From assembly GCA_000492175.2 (NCBI GenBank), contig CP097573.1:2108001-2172000 (forward strand): DNA of 64,000 nucleotides, in the 5' to 3' direction. Numbering within the stretch: the stretch's first letter is position 1; each line of letters begins with the position of its first letter. This document shows positions 12,023 through 20,085 of the stretch, piece after piece. The translations under genes were made by a program, and so were the position numbers. Source of the DNA: Firmicutes bacterium ASF500 (GTDB lineage Bacteria > Bacillota > Clostridia > Oscillospirales > Oscillospiraceae). The notes beneath the pieces were generated by a model, which saw only the letters and a list, made by a program, of their open reading frames with translations, was not told the origin of the DNA and did not search any database.

Positions 12023-12182
12023 TCAATCGGTTAAGTGATAAATAATGAACGTGAGGAAAAAGAACGCGAAAATGAACCCTATGCGGGTAAGCGTTAATTT
12101 ATCCTTCGGCAAATCAGCCTTATGAAACAAAAGCCACCAAAAAGGCCAGCAGACATTTTTTAGACAATTTTTGATGGTTCAT
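12023..12182 (-). pseudogene. Small membrane protein gene with a one-base frameshift
   Basis: On the minus strand an ATG at 12182 opens MNHQKLSKK and then runs into a stop. The -1 frame continues as KNVCWPFWWLLFHKADLPKD and on through one membrane helix (GFIFAFFFLTFIIYHLTD) to a stop at 12023. The frames join at a run of six T on the plus strand (12156-12161, A6 in the mRNA). Removing one A restores a 52-residue membrane protein. It lies just left of the proposed left att site. It may be a broken gene, a sequencing error or a slippage gene. Confidence 0.55.
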
Positions 12183-12250
12183 AGTCGTTTTGGCTCCCTT
12201 CCATTTGCTTTCTAGCACTCTTTGAAACCAGTGTTTCCACGTGCTCCACG

Positions 12251-12279
12251 TCTGTCTGTGGCTATTTATGTGGTCAGAA
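12251..12279 (+). other. Candidate left attachment site (attL) of the integrated element
   Basis: This reads TCTGTCTGTGG, then core CTATT, then TATGTGGTCAGAA. The same two arms, 11 and 13 bp, flank a different core at 23724-23752, right next to the integrase genes. The arms are themselves imperfect inverted repeats (TCTGTC and TTCTGACC), as is usual for tyrosine recombinase core sites. Confidence 0.6.
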
Positions 12280-12450
12280 AGATTGACACAACGAAAGAAA
12301 CCTTCCGCATGGATAGCGAGGTACTGTGTAGTTCGCTTGCTTTTCGCCTCTGTATTTCTCTGTTTGTCCCTATCGACTTACATCTCCTATTTTGGTATTG
12401 TATTGTTTGCAAAAGCCCCTATAAAACACTGAAATCAGGAGGAAAAACAA

Positions 12451-13230
12451 ATGACCGGCATAAAAAAGCACAGCGCCGCCGCACTGACGGCAGTCATCCT
12501 CGCAACCGCTCTCACCATCCCCGCCGCAGCGACAGCAGCGCCAGCCGAATCCATCCGGGTAAGCAGCTACAAAGGCAGTACCCTGGAGGTGGGAGAGCGA
12601 AGCGGCCTCATCATCGGCCCCAGCGGTACGGAGTACGCCGTCACCTCCAGCGACCCGGACACGGTAGCGGTGGAGCAGGTGCTGACCTTCTGGGTCGCTG
12701 TCGCCAAGGCAGAGGGGAACGTAGAGATTACTGCATCCAACAGTGCCGGAGAGTGCGGGAGCATGACACTAACGGTCAGCTCCGCTGACTCCGCCCCACT
12801 GGAGGTCCCCGCCAGCGGGGACAGCACCAGCCTAACGGACAACCTGGAGATACGGCAGGAGATGATCCGGCTCATCAACCAGACCAGAAAGGCCGGCGGG
12901 ATGCCAGAACTGCCTGTCAACGAGGCCCTGATGAACGCCGCCCAAACTTGCTCCAACCGGCGCTATACCTGGCATCACGCTCCAGAGGAGGGTCAGGCCG
13001 CTGCCGATGCCGGATACCCCTACGGCTTCGGTGACAACCTCACCGTGTTCACCGGCACAGCCGATGCCGCCCAACGCGCTGTTGACAACTGGATCAACTC
13101 CCCCGGTCACTTCGAGACCATGATCGACTCAAGATGCGACTGTATCGGCGTGGGCGTGACCCAGTACGACGGCATCACCTACTGCTATATGTTCGTCGGG
13201 ATACCCAACAGCGTCAACTTCTATGCGTAA
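12451..13230 (+). CDS. Secreted CAP/SCP-domain protein
   Basis: A 259-residue precursor with a signal peptide (about residues 1-30, ending ATAAP). A Big-like beta-sandwich region (about 33-115, with the pattern VTSSDPDTVAVEQ) follows, then a C-terminal CAP domain (about 130-259). The CAP domain shows the expected signatures: IRLINQTRKAGG, a His near HHAPEEGQ, and NWINSPGHFETMID. CAP proteins of this YkwD type are secreted or cell-wall associated; their biochemical role in bacteria is largely unsettled. GGAGG is 8 nt from the ATG. It is the first gene inside the proposed element and has its own terminator. Confidence 0.85.
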   Translation: MTGIKKHSAAALTAVILATALTIPAAATAAPAESIRVSSYKGSTLEVGERSGLIIGPSGTEYAVTSSDPDTVAVEQVLTFWVAVAKAEGNVEITASNSAGECGSMTLTVSSADSAPLEVPASGDSTSLTDNLEIRQEMIRLINQTRKAGGMPELPVNEALMNAAQTCSNRRYTWHHAPEEGQAAADAGYPYGFGDNLTVFTGTADAAQRAVDNWINSPGHFETMIDSRCDCIGVGVTQYDGITYCYMFVGIPNSVNFYA

Positions 13231-13244
13231 ATGAACAGCATTCG

Positions 13245-13278
13245 GAGCGGGCCGTCCAGAAGGCTGGACGGCCCGCTC
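13245..13278 (+). terminator. Terminator after the CAP-domain gene
   Basis: A 15-bp perfect GC-rich stem (13245-13259 with 13264-13278) with a 4-nt loop. The U-tract is poor. Confidence 0.65.
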
Positions 13279-13384
13279 TCATGGCGGCGGAAATAGAGTG
13301 CAGGCAGGAAAATATGATACCCGGAAGTGCAGATTTTCTGCTCAGATTTTGCATAGCATAAAACAAAGAATAAAAGCTGTGGGC

Positions 13385-13451
13385 AATTAGGAAAATCTTA
13401 AGAAATTATTATGGAAAAAACAAGGAGCTGCAAAAGAAAATCTGATATAAT
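13385..13451 (+). promoter_or_regulatory. vanR upstream region
   Basis: Contains ATTAGGAAAATCTTAAGAAAT (starting 13387), which recurs in variant form ahead of vanW (15315) and vanY (16111), plus a -10 TATAAT (13446-13451). No standard -35 lies at 17 bp, which fits an activator-dependent promoter. The shared motif is a candidate VanR-binding site. Confidence 0.5.
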
Positions 13452-13485
13452 GGTTAAAATTCACCACAGAAAAGAGGTAAGTGAA

Positions 13486-14202
13486 ATGGCTAATCGGATT
13501 TTAGTTGTAGATGATGAAGCTGAAATTGCCGACCTGATCGAAGCCTATCTGACCGGCGAAAATTATACAGTATTTAAGTTCTACTCGGCAACGGAAGCCC
13601 TTGCGTGTATCAACACCACGGAGCTTGACCTTGCCATTCTTGATGTGATGATGCCGGAAATAGACGGCTTTGCGCTGTGCCAGAAGATACGGGAAAAGCA
13701 CACCTGGCCCATTATCATGCTGACGGCCAAGGACGAGGAGACAGACAAAATCACGGGTCTGACCCTGGGGGCGGACGACTATGTAACCAAGCCTTTTCGC
13801 CCTCTGGAGCTGATGGCGAGGGTGAAATCTCAACTGCGCCGGTATCAGAAATACAACCCCGCCCGTTCCGGCAGCATAGAAACACCCACTGCCCCGGCAG
13901 ACACCATCATCTGCGGCGACTTGACCATGAATATCAAGGCCCACACCTGTTTCCTGGGTGAAAAACCGCTGGTGCTGACACCTACGGAATTTTCTATCCT
14001 GCGTATTCTCCTGGAGAACGCCGGGAACGTAGTCAGCTCGGAAGAACTGTTTCACAAAATCTGGCAGGACGAGTATTACAGCAAATCCAACAACACCATC
14101 ACCGTCCACGTCCGCCATCTGCGGGAAAAGCTGGGAGATAGTATGGACAAGCCCAGGTTTATCAAAACGATATGGGGGGTAGGGTATAAAATTGAAAACT
14201 GA
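13486..14202 (+). CDS. vanR: VanR-type response regulator
   Basis: A 238-residue OmpR/PhoB-family regulator. The receiver domain (1-118) has acidic pocket D9-D10, phosphoacceptor D53, T80 and K102. The C-terminal winged helix (about 140-236) contains LTPTEFSILRILLENAG and ends in IWGVGYK. The start ATG follows GAGGTAAGTGAA. It is coupled to the sensor kinase gene by an 11-nt overlap. The genes that follow (vanW, vanY, start of vanG) identify the pair as the glycopeptide-responsive type. It would activate the repeated upstream motif when phosphorylated. Confidence 0.88.
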   Translation: MANRILVVDDEAEIADLIEAYLTGENYTVFKFYSATEALACINTTELDLAILDVMMPEIDGFALCQKIREKHTWPIIMLTAKDEETDKITGLTLGADDYVTKPFRPLELMARVKSQLRRYQKYNPARSGSIETPTAPADTIICGDLTMNIKAHTCFLGEKPLVLTPTEFSILRILLENAGNVVSSEELFHKIWQDEYYSKSNNTITVHVRHLREKLGDSMDKPRFIKTIWGVGYKIEN

Positions 14203-15319
14203 TCGAAAGGACGAATACCTTGCTTTTCAATCCAAACTGATCCGGCGGGCCTGCGTCAACGCAGTTACATCCGCCGCTGTGGTGGTGGGGCTTTATCTGT
14301 TTGTTTGGAAACAGCGGATGGGCGATTGGATCGTCTGGCTGCTGGAAACCCTTTTCAAAATGGGACATGAGGATGCGTTTTACTATTACAGCGACCATTT
14401 TCGGGGCAATAAGGAGATATTCTTTGCCGCCGCTGTCCTGCTGATCTTTACGGTATTGCTGGTGCGGATTTTCCGATGGGTGACAGGCTATTTCAGCGAG
14501 GTCAACCAAGGTATCGAGGCGCTGCTGGTAGACGACGAAGAACAAATCCAACTGTCGCCGGAAATGCTGCCCTTTGAGCGGAAGCTGAACACGGTCAAGC
14601 GGACGCTGGCGGAACGAAAAGCGGAAACAGCCCTGGCCGAGCAGCGGAAGGACGAGCTGGTGATGTATCTGGCCCACGATATTCGCACGCCCCTCACCTC
14701 TGTGATCGGCTACCTCAATTTATTGGAAGAAGAACCGAATATGCCTGCGGAACAGCGGGCCAAGCGTGTCCATATCGCATTGGAAAAGGCTTACCGACTG
14801 GAAACCATGATAAACGAGTTTTTTGAGATCACCCGGTACAATTCCCAGCAAATTACCTTGTCCAAGGAAACGATTGACCTATATTATATGCTGGTGCAGC
14901 TATCTGATGAATTGTCCCCGGTCTTTGCCCCCAGGGGGAACACGGTTGCGCTGCATTTGGCCGAGGATCTGACGGTGGAGGCCGACCCGGAAAAGCTGGC
15001 GCGGGTGTTCAGCAACATTCTGAAAAATGCGGCATCGTACAGCTACCCGCACACCGAAATCACGATCTCCGCAGAAAAGGCAGAGCATGAGGTCATCATC
15101 CAATTTCAGAACAGCGGCGAAGATATTCCCAGCGAGGCTTTGGCATCCCTCTTTGACAAATTTTACCGGGCTGACAAGTCCCGTTCCTCTGATACAGGCG
15201 GCACAGGGCTGGGATTGGCTATCGCCAAGGAGATCGTCACACTCCACGGCGGAGCGATCAGCGCATCCAGCAAAAATCATGTCATTACATTCACAATTTC
15301 TTTACCGCTGGCAAATTAG
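14192..15319 (+). CDS. vanS: VanS-type sensor histidine kinase
   Basis: A 375-residue membrane kinase. Two membrane segments (about 22-38 and 78-96) flank a short external loop of about 40 residues. A HAMP-like linker, a HisKA domain with the H-box around H162 (LAHDIRTPLTS), and an ATPase domain (N-box NILKNAASY, G-box GTGLGLAIAKEI) follow. The start is a TTG overlapping vanR by 11 nt. In VanS proteins the external loop senses the antibiotic or cell-wall stress. All catalytic boxes look intact, so the two-component system may still function although the ligase gene is lost. Confidence 0.87.
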   Translation: MKTDRKDEYLAFQSKLIRRACVNAVTSAAVVVGLYLFVWKQRMGDWIVWLLETLFKMGHEDAFYYYSDHFRGNKEIFFAAAVLLIFTVLLVRIFRWVTGYFSEVNQGIEALLVDDEEQIQLSPEMLPFERKLNTVKRTLAERKAETALAEQRKDELVMYLAHDIRTPLTSVIGYLNLLEEEPNMPAEQRAKRVHIALEKAYRLETMINEFFEITRYNSQQITLSKETIDLYYMLVQLSDELSPVFAPRGNTVALHLAEDLTVEADPEKLARVFSNILKNAASYSYPHTEITISAEKAEHEVIIQFQNSGEDIPSEALASLFDKFYRADKSRSSDTGGTGLGLAIAKEIVTLHGGAISASSKNHVITFTISLPLAN

Positions 15320-15410
15320 GAAAATCTCTATATTTTCTTAGGAATGTATCAATTTCATCTTAAAGCACTCCATGCTCCTGTTCAGTAGAATGATGCTGAC
15401 AGGAGCATTT
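15314..15410 (+). promoter_or_regulatory. Regulatory leader A, upstream of vanW
   Basis: Contains the TTAGGAAAAT motif and TTTTCTTAGGAA (15332-15343). A 10-bp perfect hairpin (15372-15381 with 15399-15408) follows, then TTTCTTT. Its loop CAGTAGAATGATGCTG is nearly the same as in the leader before vanY. It resembles an operator plus intrinsic terminator or attenuator. Confidence 0.6.
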
Positions 15411-15443
15411 CTTTGTCAGAGCGACAACAGAAAGGAGCGCATT

Positions 15444-16097
15444 ATGGGAAGAAAACGCCTTACGCAGTTTTTTCCTGGCCTGCTGCCGCTGCGGAAAAAA
15501 CAGAAGATATTCTGCTACTACATGGGAATGAGGTTAGACCATAACCGCTATTCAGAAATCCGTTCTGACTTCATGCTGTCCCACCCGCTCTTTCATGCAA
15601 GCTGGCCTCTTTATAACTATAAAACGGGCTACGAGCTGACCTACCAGGAGAATAAGGCTTACAACTGCAAACTGGCGGCGAAGGTGCTTGATAAACTTAT
15701 CATCGCCCCCGGCGAAACATTTTCCTTTTGGAACGCTGTACGGGGCGCAGATCGGGAAACGGCCTATAAAAATGGATATGTTCTGTCCGATGGACGGCTC
15801 CAGCTTTTGCCGGGGGGCGGGCTGTGCCAAATGAGCAGCTTTTTGTACTGGCTGTTTCTGCATACCCCGCTGACTATCACAGAACAGCACACCCACGGAA
15901 TTGACCTCCATCTCAATATGCCCGGTATTCCCCAGGGCATCGACGCTGCGGTGGCCGAGGGCTGGCTGGATTTGAAGGTCAGAAACGATACCGCCCACAC
16001 ATTTCAACTCCTGGTTTCTGTTGGCAGCCATAGCATGAAAGGTGTGGTGTTATCTGACACAAAGCTGCGGTCTGTCTGTCAAAAACAAATTAGTTAA
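15444..16097 (+). CDS. vanW: VanW-family protein
   Basis: A 217-residue protein of the VanW family. The most conserved part is present: APGETFSFWNAVRGA near residue 95 and LPGGGLCQMSSFLYW near 130. VanW is an accessory gene of VanB- and VanG-type clusters whose biochemical role is not established. The ATG follows AAAGGAG at 8 nt. The gene stands between two near-identical regulatory leaders, so it may be its own transcription unit within the VanR regulon. No signal peptide or membrane segment is obvious. Confidence 0.85.
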   Translation: MGRKRLTQFFPGLLPLRKKQKIFCYYMGMRLDHNRYSEIRSDFMLSHPLFHASWPLYNYKTGYELTYQENKAYNCKLAAKVLDKLIIAPGETFSFWNAVRGADRETAYKNGYVLSDGRLQLLPGGGLCQMSSFLYWLFLHTPLTITEQHTHGIDLHLNMPGIPQGIDAAVAEGWLDLKVRNDTAHTFQLLVSVGSHSMKGVVLSDTKLRSVCQKQIS

Positions 16098-16110
16098 ATC
16101 TCCGCATTAT

Positions 16111-16198
16111 ATTAGGATTTTCTTAGGAAATAAACAACTTCATATTAAAGTTCCAAGTGCCGCTGTCCAGTAGAATAAATGCTGACAGGGGCACTTTT
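16111..16198 (+). promoter_or_regulatory. Regulatory leader B, upstream of vanY
   Basis: A paralogous copy of leader A: ATTAGGATTTTCTTAGGAAA, TTCATATTAAAG, and a hairpin (16156-16166 with 16185-16195, one mismatch) with loop CCAGTAGAATAAATGCTG, followed by TTTT. Similarity to 15314-15410 runs over about 90 bp. Confidence 0.6.
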
Positions 16199-16223
16199 GC
16201 TCAACGTTTGAAAGGAGCTTTTT

Positions 16224-17036
16224 ATGATGGAAGAAAAAATGATGCAAGTCCGTAATGACCACCCCCGCCGCAGTCAAAAGCGCCGCCGGAAGCGGTTTCC
16301 CTGGGGAGATATTGTGGCGACGCTGTTGGTGGTAGCCCTTTGTGTCTACGTCTTTATGTCCTTTGGCGAAAAAACGCCCGATGAAGAAACAACCGTGAGG
16401 GGTGCATCTGCTCCGACCACGACCCAGGCGCAGGACAACGTGCAGGTTGGTATCTTGGCTGAAAACACGCAGCCTGCGGCCAGCGACACCGATTGGAATT
16501 TGGTGCTGGTGAACTATGAAACCGCCTTCCCCGAAAACTACGAGATCAATTTGGTGGAGGTAGCTGGCGGCGAAAAGGTAGATGAACGCATCTATGATCC
16601 TCTGATGGAAATGCTGGAAGCGGCCAAAGAGGGGAATTGGGATCAGCTTCCGATGGTAGTGTCCGGCTACCGCACCCAGGCCAAGCAGCAGAAGCTCTTT
16701 GATGATAAGGTATCCAAATATCGAAGTGAAGGACACTCCAAGAGCGAGGCGGAAGAACTGGCAAAGCAGTGGGTGGCCATTCCCGGATACAGCGAACACC
16801 AAGTCGGGCTGGCGGTGGACATCAACGGGGCCACCTATGACCTCTATTTCTGGCTTCAGGAAAACAGCTACAAGTACGGCTTTATCTTCCGTTACCCTGG
16901 GAGTAAAACCGAGATTACCGGCGTGGCGGAGGAAGTATGGCATTACCGCTATGTAGGCGTGGAAGCGGCCACGGAAATGTATGAAAAGGGCCTGTGCCTG
17001 GAGGAATATCTGGCGGAAAGGCAGGGAGAGGAATGA
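16224..17036 (+). CDS. vanY: VanY-type D,D-carboxypeptidase
   Basis: A 270-residue membrane-anchored peptidase. It has a basic N-terminus, one membrane segment (about 33-52), a linker and a peptidase domain (about 90-262). Zinc and catalytic signatures are visible: SGYRTQAKQQ, the SEHQVGLAVDI box (His and Asp ligands) and EVWHYRYVG (catalytic Glu and His). VanY removes the terminal D-Ala of pentapeptide precursors and lowers vancomycin targets. AAAGGAG precedes the ATG. The stop overlaps the vanG start (ATGA). It looks intact. Confidence 0.9.
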   Translation: MMEEKMMQVRNDHPRRSQKRRRKRFPWGDIVATLLVVALCVYVFMSFGEKTPDEETTVRGASAPTTTQAQDNVQVGILAENTQPAASDTDWNLVLVNYETAFPENYEINLVEVAGGEKVDERIYDPLMEMLEAAKEGNWDQLPMVVSGYRTQAKQQKLFDDKVSKYRSEGHSKSEAEELAKQWVAIPGYSEHQVGLAVDINGATYDLYFWLQENSYKYGFIFRYPGSKTEITGVAEEVWHYRYVGVEAATEMYEKGLCLEEYLAERQGEE

Positions 17037-17296
17037 GCAGGCTGAAAATCGCCGTCTTGTTCGGCGGCTGTTCCCCGGAGTACGGGGTGTCCCTCCAGTC
17101 TGCCGCCGCCGTTCTCCGGCACATGGCTCAAAGCCGGTATGAGCCGGTGATGGTGGGCATTTCCCAGGCGGGCGATTGGTTCCACTACACCGGCCCGGTG
17201 GACAGCATTGAAAGCGACACTTGGCATAATGCGGAAACCTGTGTTCCTGCCGTCATGCGCCCTGATCGGAGTGTCATCGCCAGTGATAAAATGTAA
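17033..17296 (+). pseudogene. vanG: vanG ligase, 5' fragment truncated by an IS21-family element
   Basis: The frame opens with MSRLKIAVLFGGCSPEYGVS and continues through GISQAGDWFHYTGPVDSIES. This matches the N-terminal domain of VanG-type D-Ala-D-Ser ligases in family-specific places. About 80 codons remain of a usual length near 350. The reading frame enters the IS end at 17272 and stops 8 codons later. The ATP-grasp catalytic domains are missing here and no 3' part lies on the far side of the IS. No ligase activity is possible from this fragment. Confidence 0.88.
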
Positions 17297-17394
17297 AAAA
17301 AGGCCGAGGAAAAAATGTAGTTTTGTGGCGGAGGTGAAGGGAAAAAGATAGACTCCCAATAGGGCGAGAAAGAGCCCGGAAAGGGAGTCAGGAA

Positions 17395-18618
17395 ATGAAA
17401 GGAGCACAGTGGATGGATATCCGAAGCGACAGACAGAAAGGACTGAGCTATGTGGAGCTGGGCCGGAAGTACCACATGGACCCACGGACGGCAAAGCGGT
17501 ACGCGGAGTCGCCACAGAAGCCGGAGTACACATTGAGCGAACCGAAGCCCACGAAGATGGACCCGTACAAGCAGATCGTGGACGAGTGGCTGGAAGAGGC
17601 GCCGTATTCGGCGCTGCGGATACTGGAGAAGCTGCGGGAAATGGGATTTGACGGGGGCTACAGCATCGTCAAGGCGTATGTGAGCAGCCGGAAGATGGAC
17701 TTGAATGAGAAAGCAACGGTGCGGTTTGAGACGATGCCAGGAAAGCAAGGGCAGATGGACTGGGGATTCTTCGAGGATCACCTGGTGTACGAGGATGGAA
17801 AGTGGAAGAAGCTGTACTGCTTTCTCATGATTCTGGGATATTCGCGGATGCGGTACATCGAATTTGTCACAGATATGAGCACAAACACACTGATCCGGTG
17901 CCATCAGAACGCATTCCGGTACTTTGGCGGCTACCCGGAGGAAATCCTGTACGACAACATGAAGCAGGTGGTCATTAAGCGGCTGCTGAAACAGGAGGAC
18001 TCTACTCTGAACCGGCAGTTTGAGGACTTTGCGGGATTTTACGGGTTCAAGCCCATCCTGTGCCGCCCCTACCGTGGCCAGACGAAAGGAAAAGTGGAGC
18101 GGACGGTGCAGTTTGTGCGGGACAACTTCATGGTCGGGATCAAGTACAACAGCCTGGCAGATTTGAATGGACAAGCCTTGGCTTGGTGTAATAAGGTCAA
18201 TGGCAAAGTTCATGCCACCACGAACGAGGTTCCTTTTGAGCGGCTGAAAAAGGAGGGGTTGAGTCCCCTCTCCAGAGAGTACATCATCGACAAGATCAAC
18301 CTTAGGCGGGTACAAAAAGACTGCCTCATCTCCTACGCCGGCAATCAGTACTCCGTGCCAGCGGAGTACGTCGGCAAAGATGTGGCAGTCGTAGCCCTCG
18401 ACAGTATGCTGGCGGCCTACTATGAAGGCAAGCAGATCGCTCTGCACCGAATATCGTATCAAAGGAAGGACATGGTTGTCAATCCTCAGCATTACCGAAG
18501 GCTTACGTTGAAGCAGACAATGGATGCAGAAAATATTCTGCTGGAACAGGGCAAAGTGATAGATTTCCCCTTGAAACCCTCTGATTTATCCAGATATGAC
18601 GAGGTGCTGTATGAGTGA
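17395..18618 (+). CDS. istA: IS21-family transposase IstA
   Basis: A 407-residue DDE transposase. It has an N-terminal helix-turn-helix (about 10-45: GLSYVELGRKYHMDPRTAKRY), a second DNA-binding region, and an integrase core with the catalytic residues in QMDWGF, LYDNMK and KGKVERTV. The C-terminal region carries the conserved YSVPAEYVG segment. Length and domain order fit full-length IstA. Its end overlaps istB by 8 bp, the usual arrangement for coupled expression. It appears intact, so the element could still be mobile. Confidence 0.93.
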   Translation: MKGAQWMDIRSDRQKGLSYVELGRKYHMDPRTAKRYAESPQKPEYTLSEPKPTKMDPYKQIVDEWLEEAPYSALRILEKLREMGFDGGYSIVKAYVSSRKMDLNEKATVRFETMPGKQGQMDWGFFEDHLVYEDGKWKKLYCFLMILGYSRMRYIEFVTDMSTNTLIRCHQNAFRYFGGYPEEILYDNMKQVVIKRLLKQEDSTLNRQFEDFAGFYGFKPILCRPYRGQTKGKVERTVQFVRDNFMVGIKYNSLADLNGQALAWCNKVNGKVHATTNEVPFERLKKEGLSPLSREYIIDKINLRRVQKDCLISYAGNQYSVPAEYVGKDVAVVALDSMLAAYYEGKQIALHRISYQRKDMVVNPQHYRRLTLKQTMDAENILLEQGKVIDFPLKPSDLSRYDEVLYE

Positions 18619-19408
18619 ATTTACTATGGACAGGCTGAGGGAAAACCTGGAAGCCCTTAAGATGAAAAACACCCTGGAGATTCTGGACAACTACCTGGAA
18701 CGGGCGGTGGCGGACAAGCTCAACATTGTGGAGGTTTTGGATCACATTTTCTCAGAAGAAGCCAAATCCAAGCGGAGACGGGCCTATGAGAAGCAGATCC
18801 AGATGTCTGGCTTTCCCATTAAGAAAACCTTGGACGACTTCGATTTCTCTTTCCAGCCCTCCATCGACAAGCGCCAGATCGATGAGTTGGCTACCATGCG
18901 CTTCCTGGAAAACGGGGAGAATGTAGTATTCCTCGGCCCGCCCGGCGTGGGCAAGACCCATCTGGCCTCCGCTTTGGGCCTGGTGGCAGCACAGCACCGT
19001 TTCTCCACCTACTACATCAACTGCCACCAACTCATTGAACAGCTCAAGAAGGCCCACTTTGAGAACCGTCTGCCGGATAAGCTCAAGGTTCTGGCCAAGT
19101 ACAGGATGCTCATCATCGACGAAATCGGCTATCTCCCTATGGATATCCAAGGTGCAAACCTGTTCTTCCAGCTCATTGCCAGACGGTATGAGAAAACGTC
19201 CACCGTTTTTACCTCCAACAAGACCTTCTCCCAGTGGAACGAGGTCTTTGCCGACGTCACCATCGCCTCCGCCATCTTGGATCGTGTACTGCATCACTGC
19301 ACCGTTATCAACATCAAGGGTGAGTCTTACCGCCTGAAGGAGCGCAAGGAATTTATGCGCCAGAAACAGCAAATCGTGAACACTCTTTTTGAACAAGGAA
19401 ACGCTTAG
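18611..19408 (+). CDS. istB: IS21-family helper ATPase IstB
   Basis: A 265-residue DnaC/IstB-like AAA+ ATPase. Walker A is GPPGVGKTHLASALG (about residue 103-117) and Walker B is MLIIDEIGYL (about 162-171). It assembles on target DNA and activates IstA. The start ATG at 18611 follows GAGGTG at 4 nt and overlaps istA. The upstream in-frame ATG at 18596 lacks a ribosome binding site. The gene appears intact. Confidence 0.93.
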   Translation: MSEFTMDRLRENLEALKMKNTLEILDNYLERAVADKLNIVEVLDHIFSEEAKSKRRRAYEKQIQMSGFPIKKTLDDFDFSFQPSIDKRQIDELATMRFLENGENVVFLGPPGVGKTHLASALGLVAAQHRFSTYYINCHQLIEQLKKAHFENRLPDKLKVLAKYRMLIIDEIGYLPMDIQGANLFFQLIARRYEKTSTVFTSNKTFSQWNEVFADVTIASAILDRVLHHCTVINIKGESYRLKERKEFMRQKQQIVNTLFEQGNA

Positions 19409-19513
19409 TTTTGTTACCCCCCCCCCGCCGAAAAACTACAAAATTTCTTCGGCGTTTTCTTACAATTTCAAATTGGCGTTGACAGTGTCACAGCGCACTC
19501 GGGGAGGTGCGGA

Positions 19514-19948
19514 GTGAAGTATACACCGTGGCCCAAGCGTGATCCAGTCAAGAACTACTTCCAGTTGCCCAACGAGATATTCCTGCTGGGTCTGTCACCC
19601 GGCGCGCTGGCCGTCTACTCGTACCTGCTCTGCTGTGAAGGCAGGAGTACCTATCAGTGCTGGCCCAGCTACAAAACCATCGGCAGAGCAGTGCGGATGA
19701 GCACCAATACCGTCCGCAAGTATGTGTGTGAACTGGAGGAGCGACAACTCATCAGTACGGAGAGCACAAGCGTCACCACCAGGGATGGTCTGAAGCGCAA
19801 CGGCAATCTGCTCTACACCATCCGTCCGATCCAACTGGCGCTGAATCAGTTCTACGAACAGCAAATGGCGCAGATGGATGTGGCAGCTGAACGTCAGCGA
19901 GTCGCACAAGCACTCGCGCTCCACAGTGACAGTGCGCACTCAGCGTGA
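19514..19948 (+). CDS. Replication-initiator-like helix-turn-helix protein
   Basis: A 144-residue protein with a winged-helix of the type common in Firmicute mobile elements (LSPGALAVYSYLLCCEGR, then WPSYKTIGRAVRMSTNTVRK). It starts at a GTG 6 nt after GGGAGG, right after the IS21 right end. In conjugative and integrative elements this gene often stands at the head of the regulatory or replication module. Its exact role is not established. Its position beyond the IS shows that the segment right of the IS belongs to mobile-element backbone rather than the van operon. Confidence 0.75.
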   Translation: MKYTPWPKRDPVKNYFQLPNEIFLLGLSPGALAVYSYLLCCEGRSTYQCWPSYKTIGRAVRMSTNTVRKYVCELEERQLISTESTSVTTRDGLKRNGNLLYTIRPIQLALNQFYEQQMAQMDVAAERQRVAQALALHSDSAHSA

Positions 19949-20085
19949 CAGCCTGTGCGCCGCTGTGTGCCTCCTCTGCTATCTGGAAGGTAACAAGCCG
20001 CCGCTCACCGCAGACGCAGCCGTGTCAAAAGCGTGTGGCCGGTGTGTGCCATCCGGCGAAATCAGCACAACCGAAAGTGGCAGGT

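Larger units (their letters stand above)
17272..19484 (+). mobile_element. IS21-family insertion sequence
   Basis: A 2,213-bp element carrying istA and istB. Its ends are imperfect inverted repeats beginning TGTCA(T/A)CGCCA. Similarity continues inward: ATGTAAAAAAAGGCCGAGGA at the left matches TTGTAAGAAAACGCCGAAGA at the right, and a GTAGTTTT block occurs in both, so each end extends about 60 bp. Flanks (CGGAG on the left, GTGTC on the right) show no target duplication. Insertion was therefore probably followed by an adjacent deletion or recombination that removed the rest of vanG and any vanXY/vanT. Confidence 0.88.
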
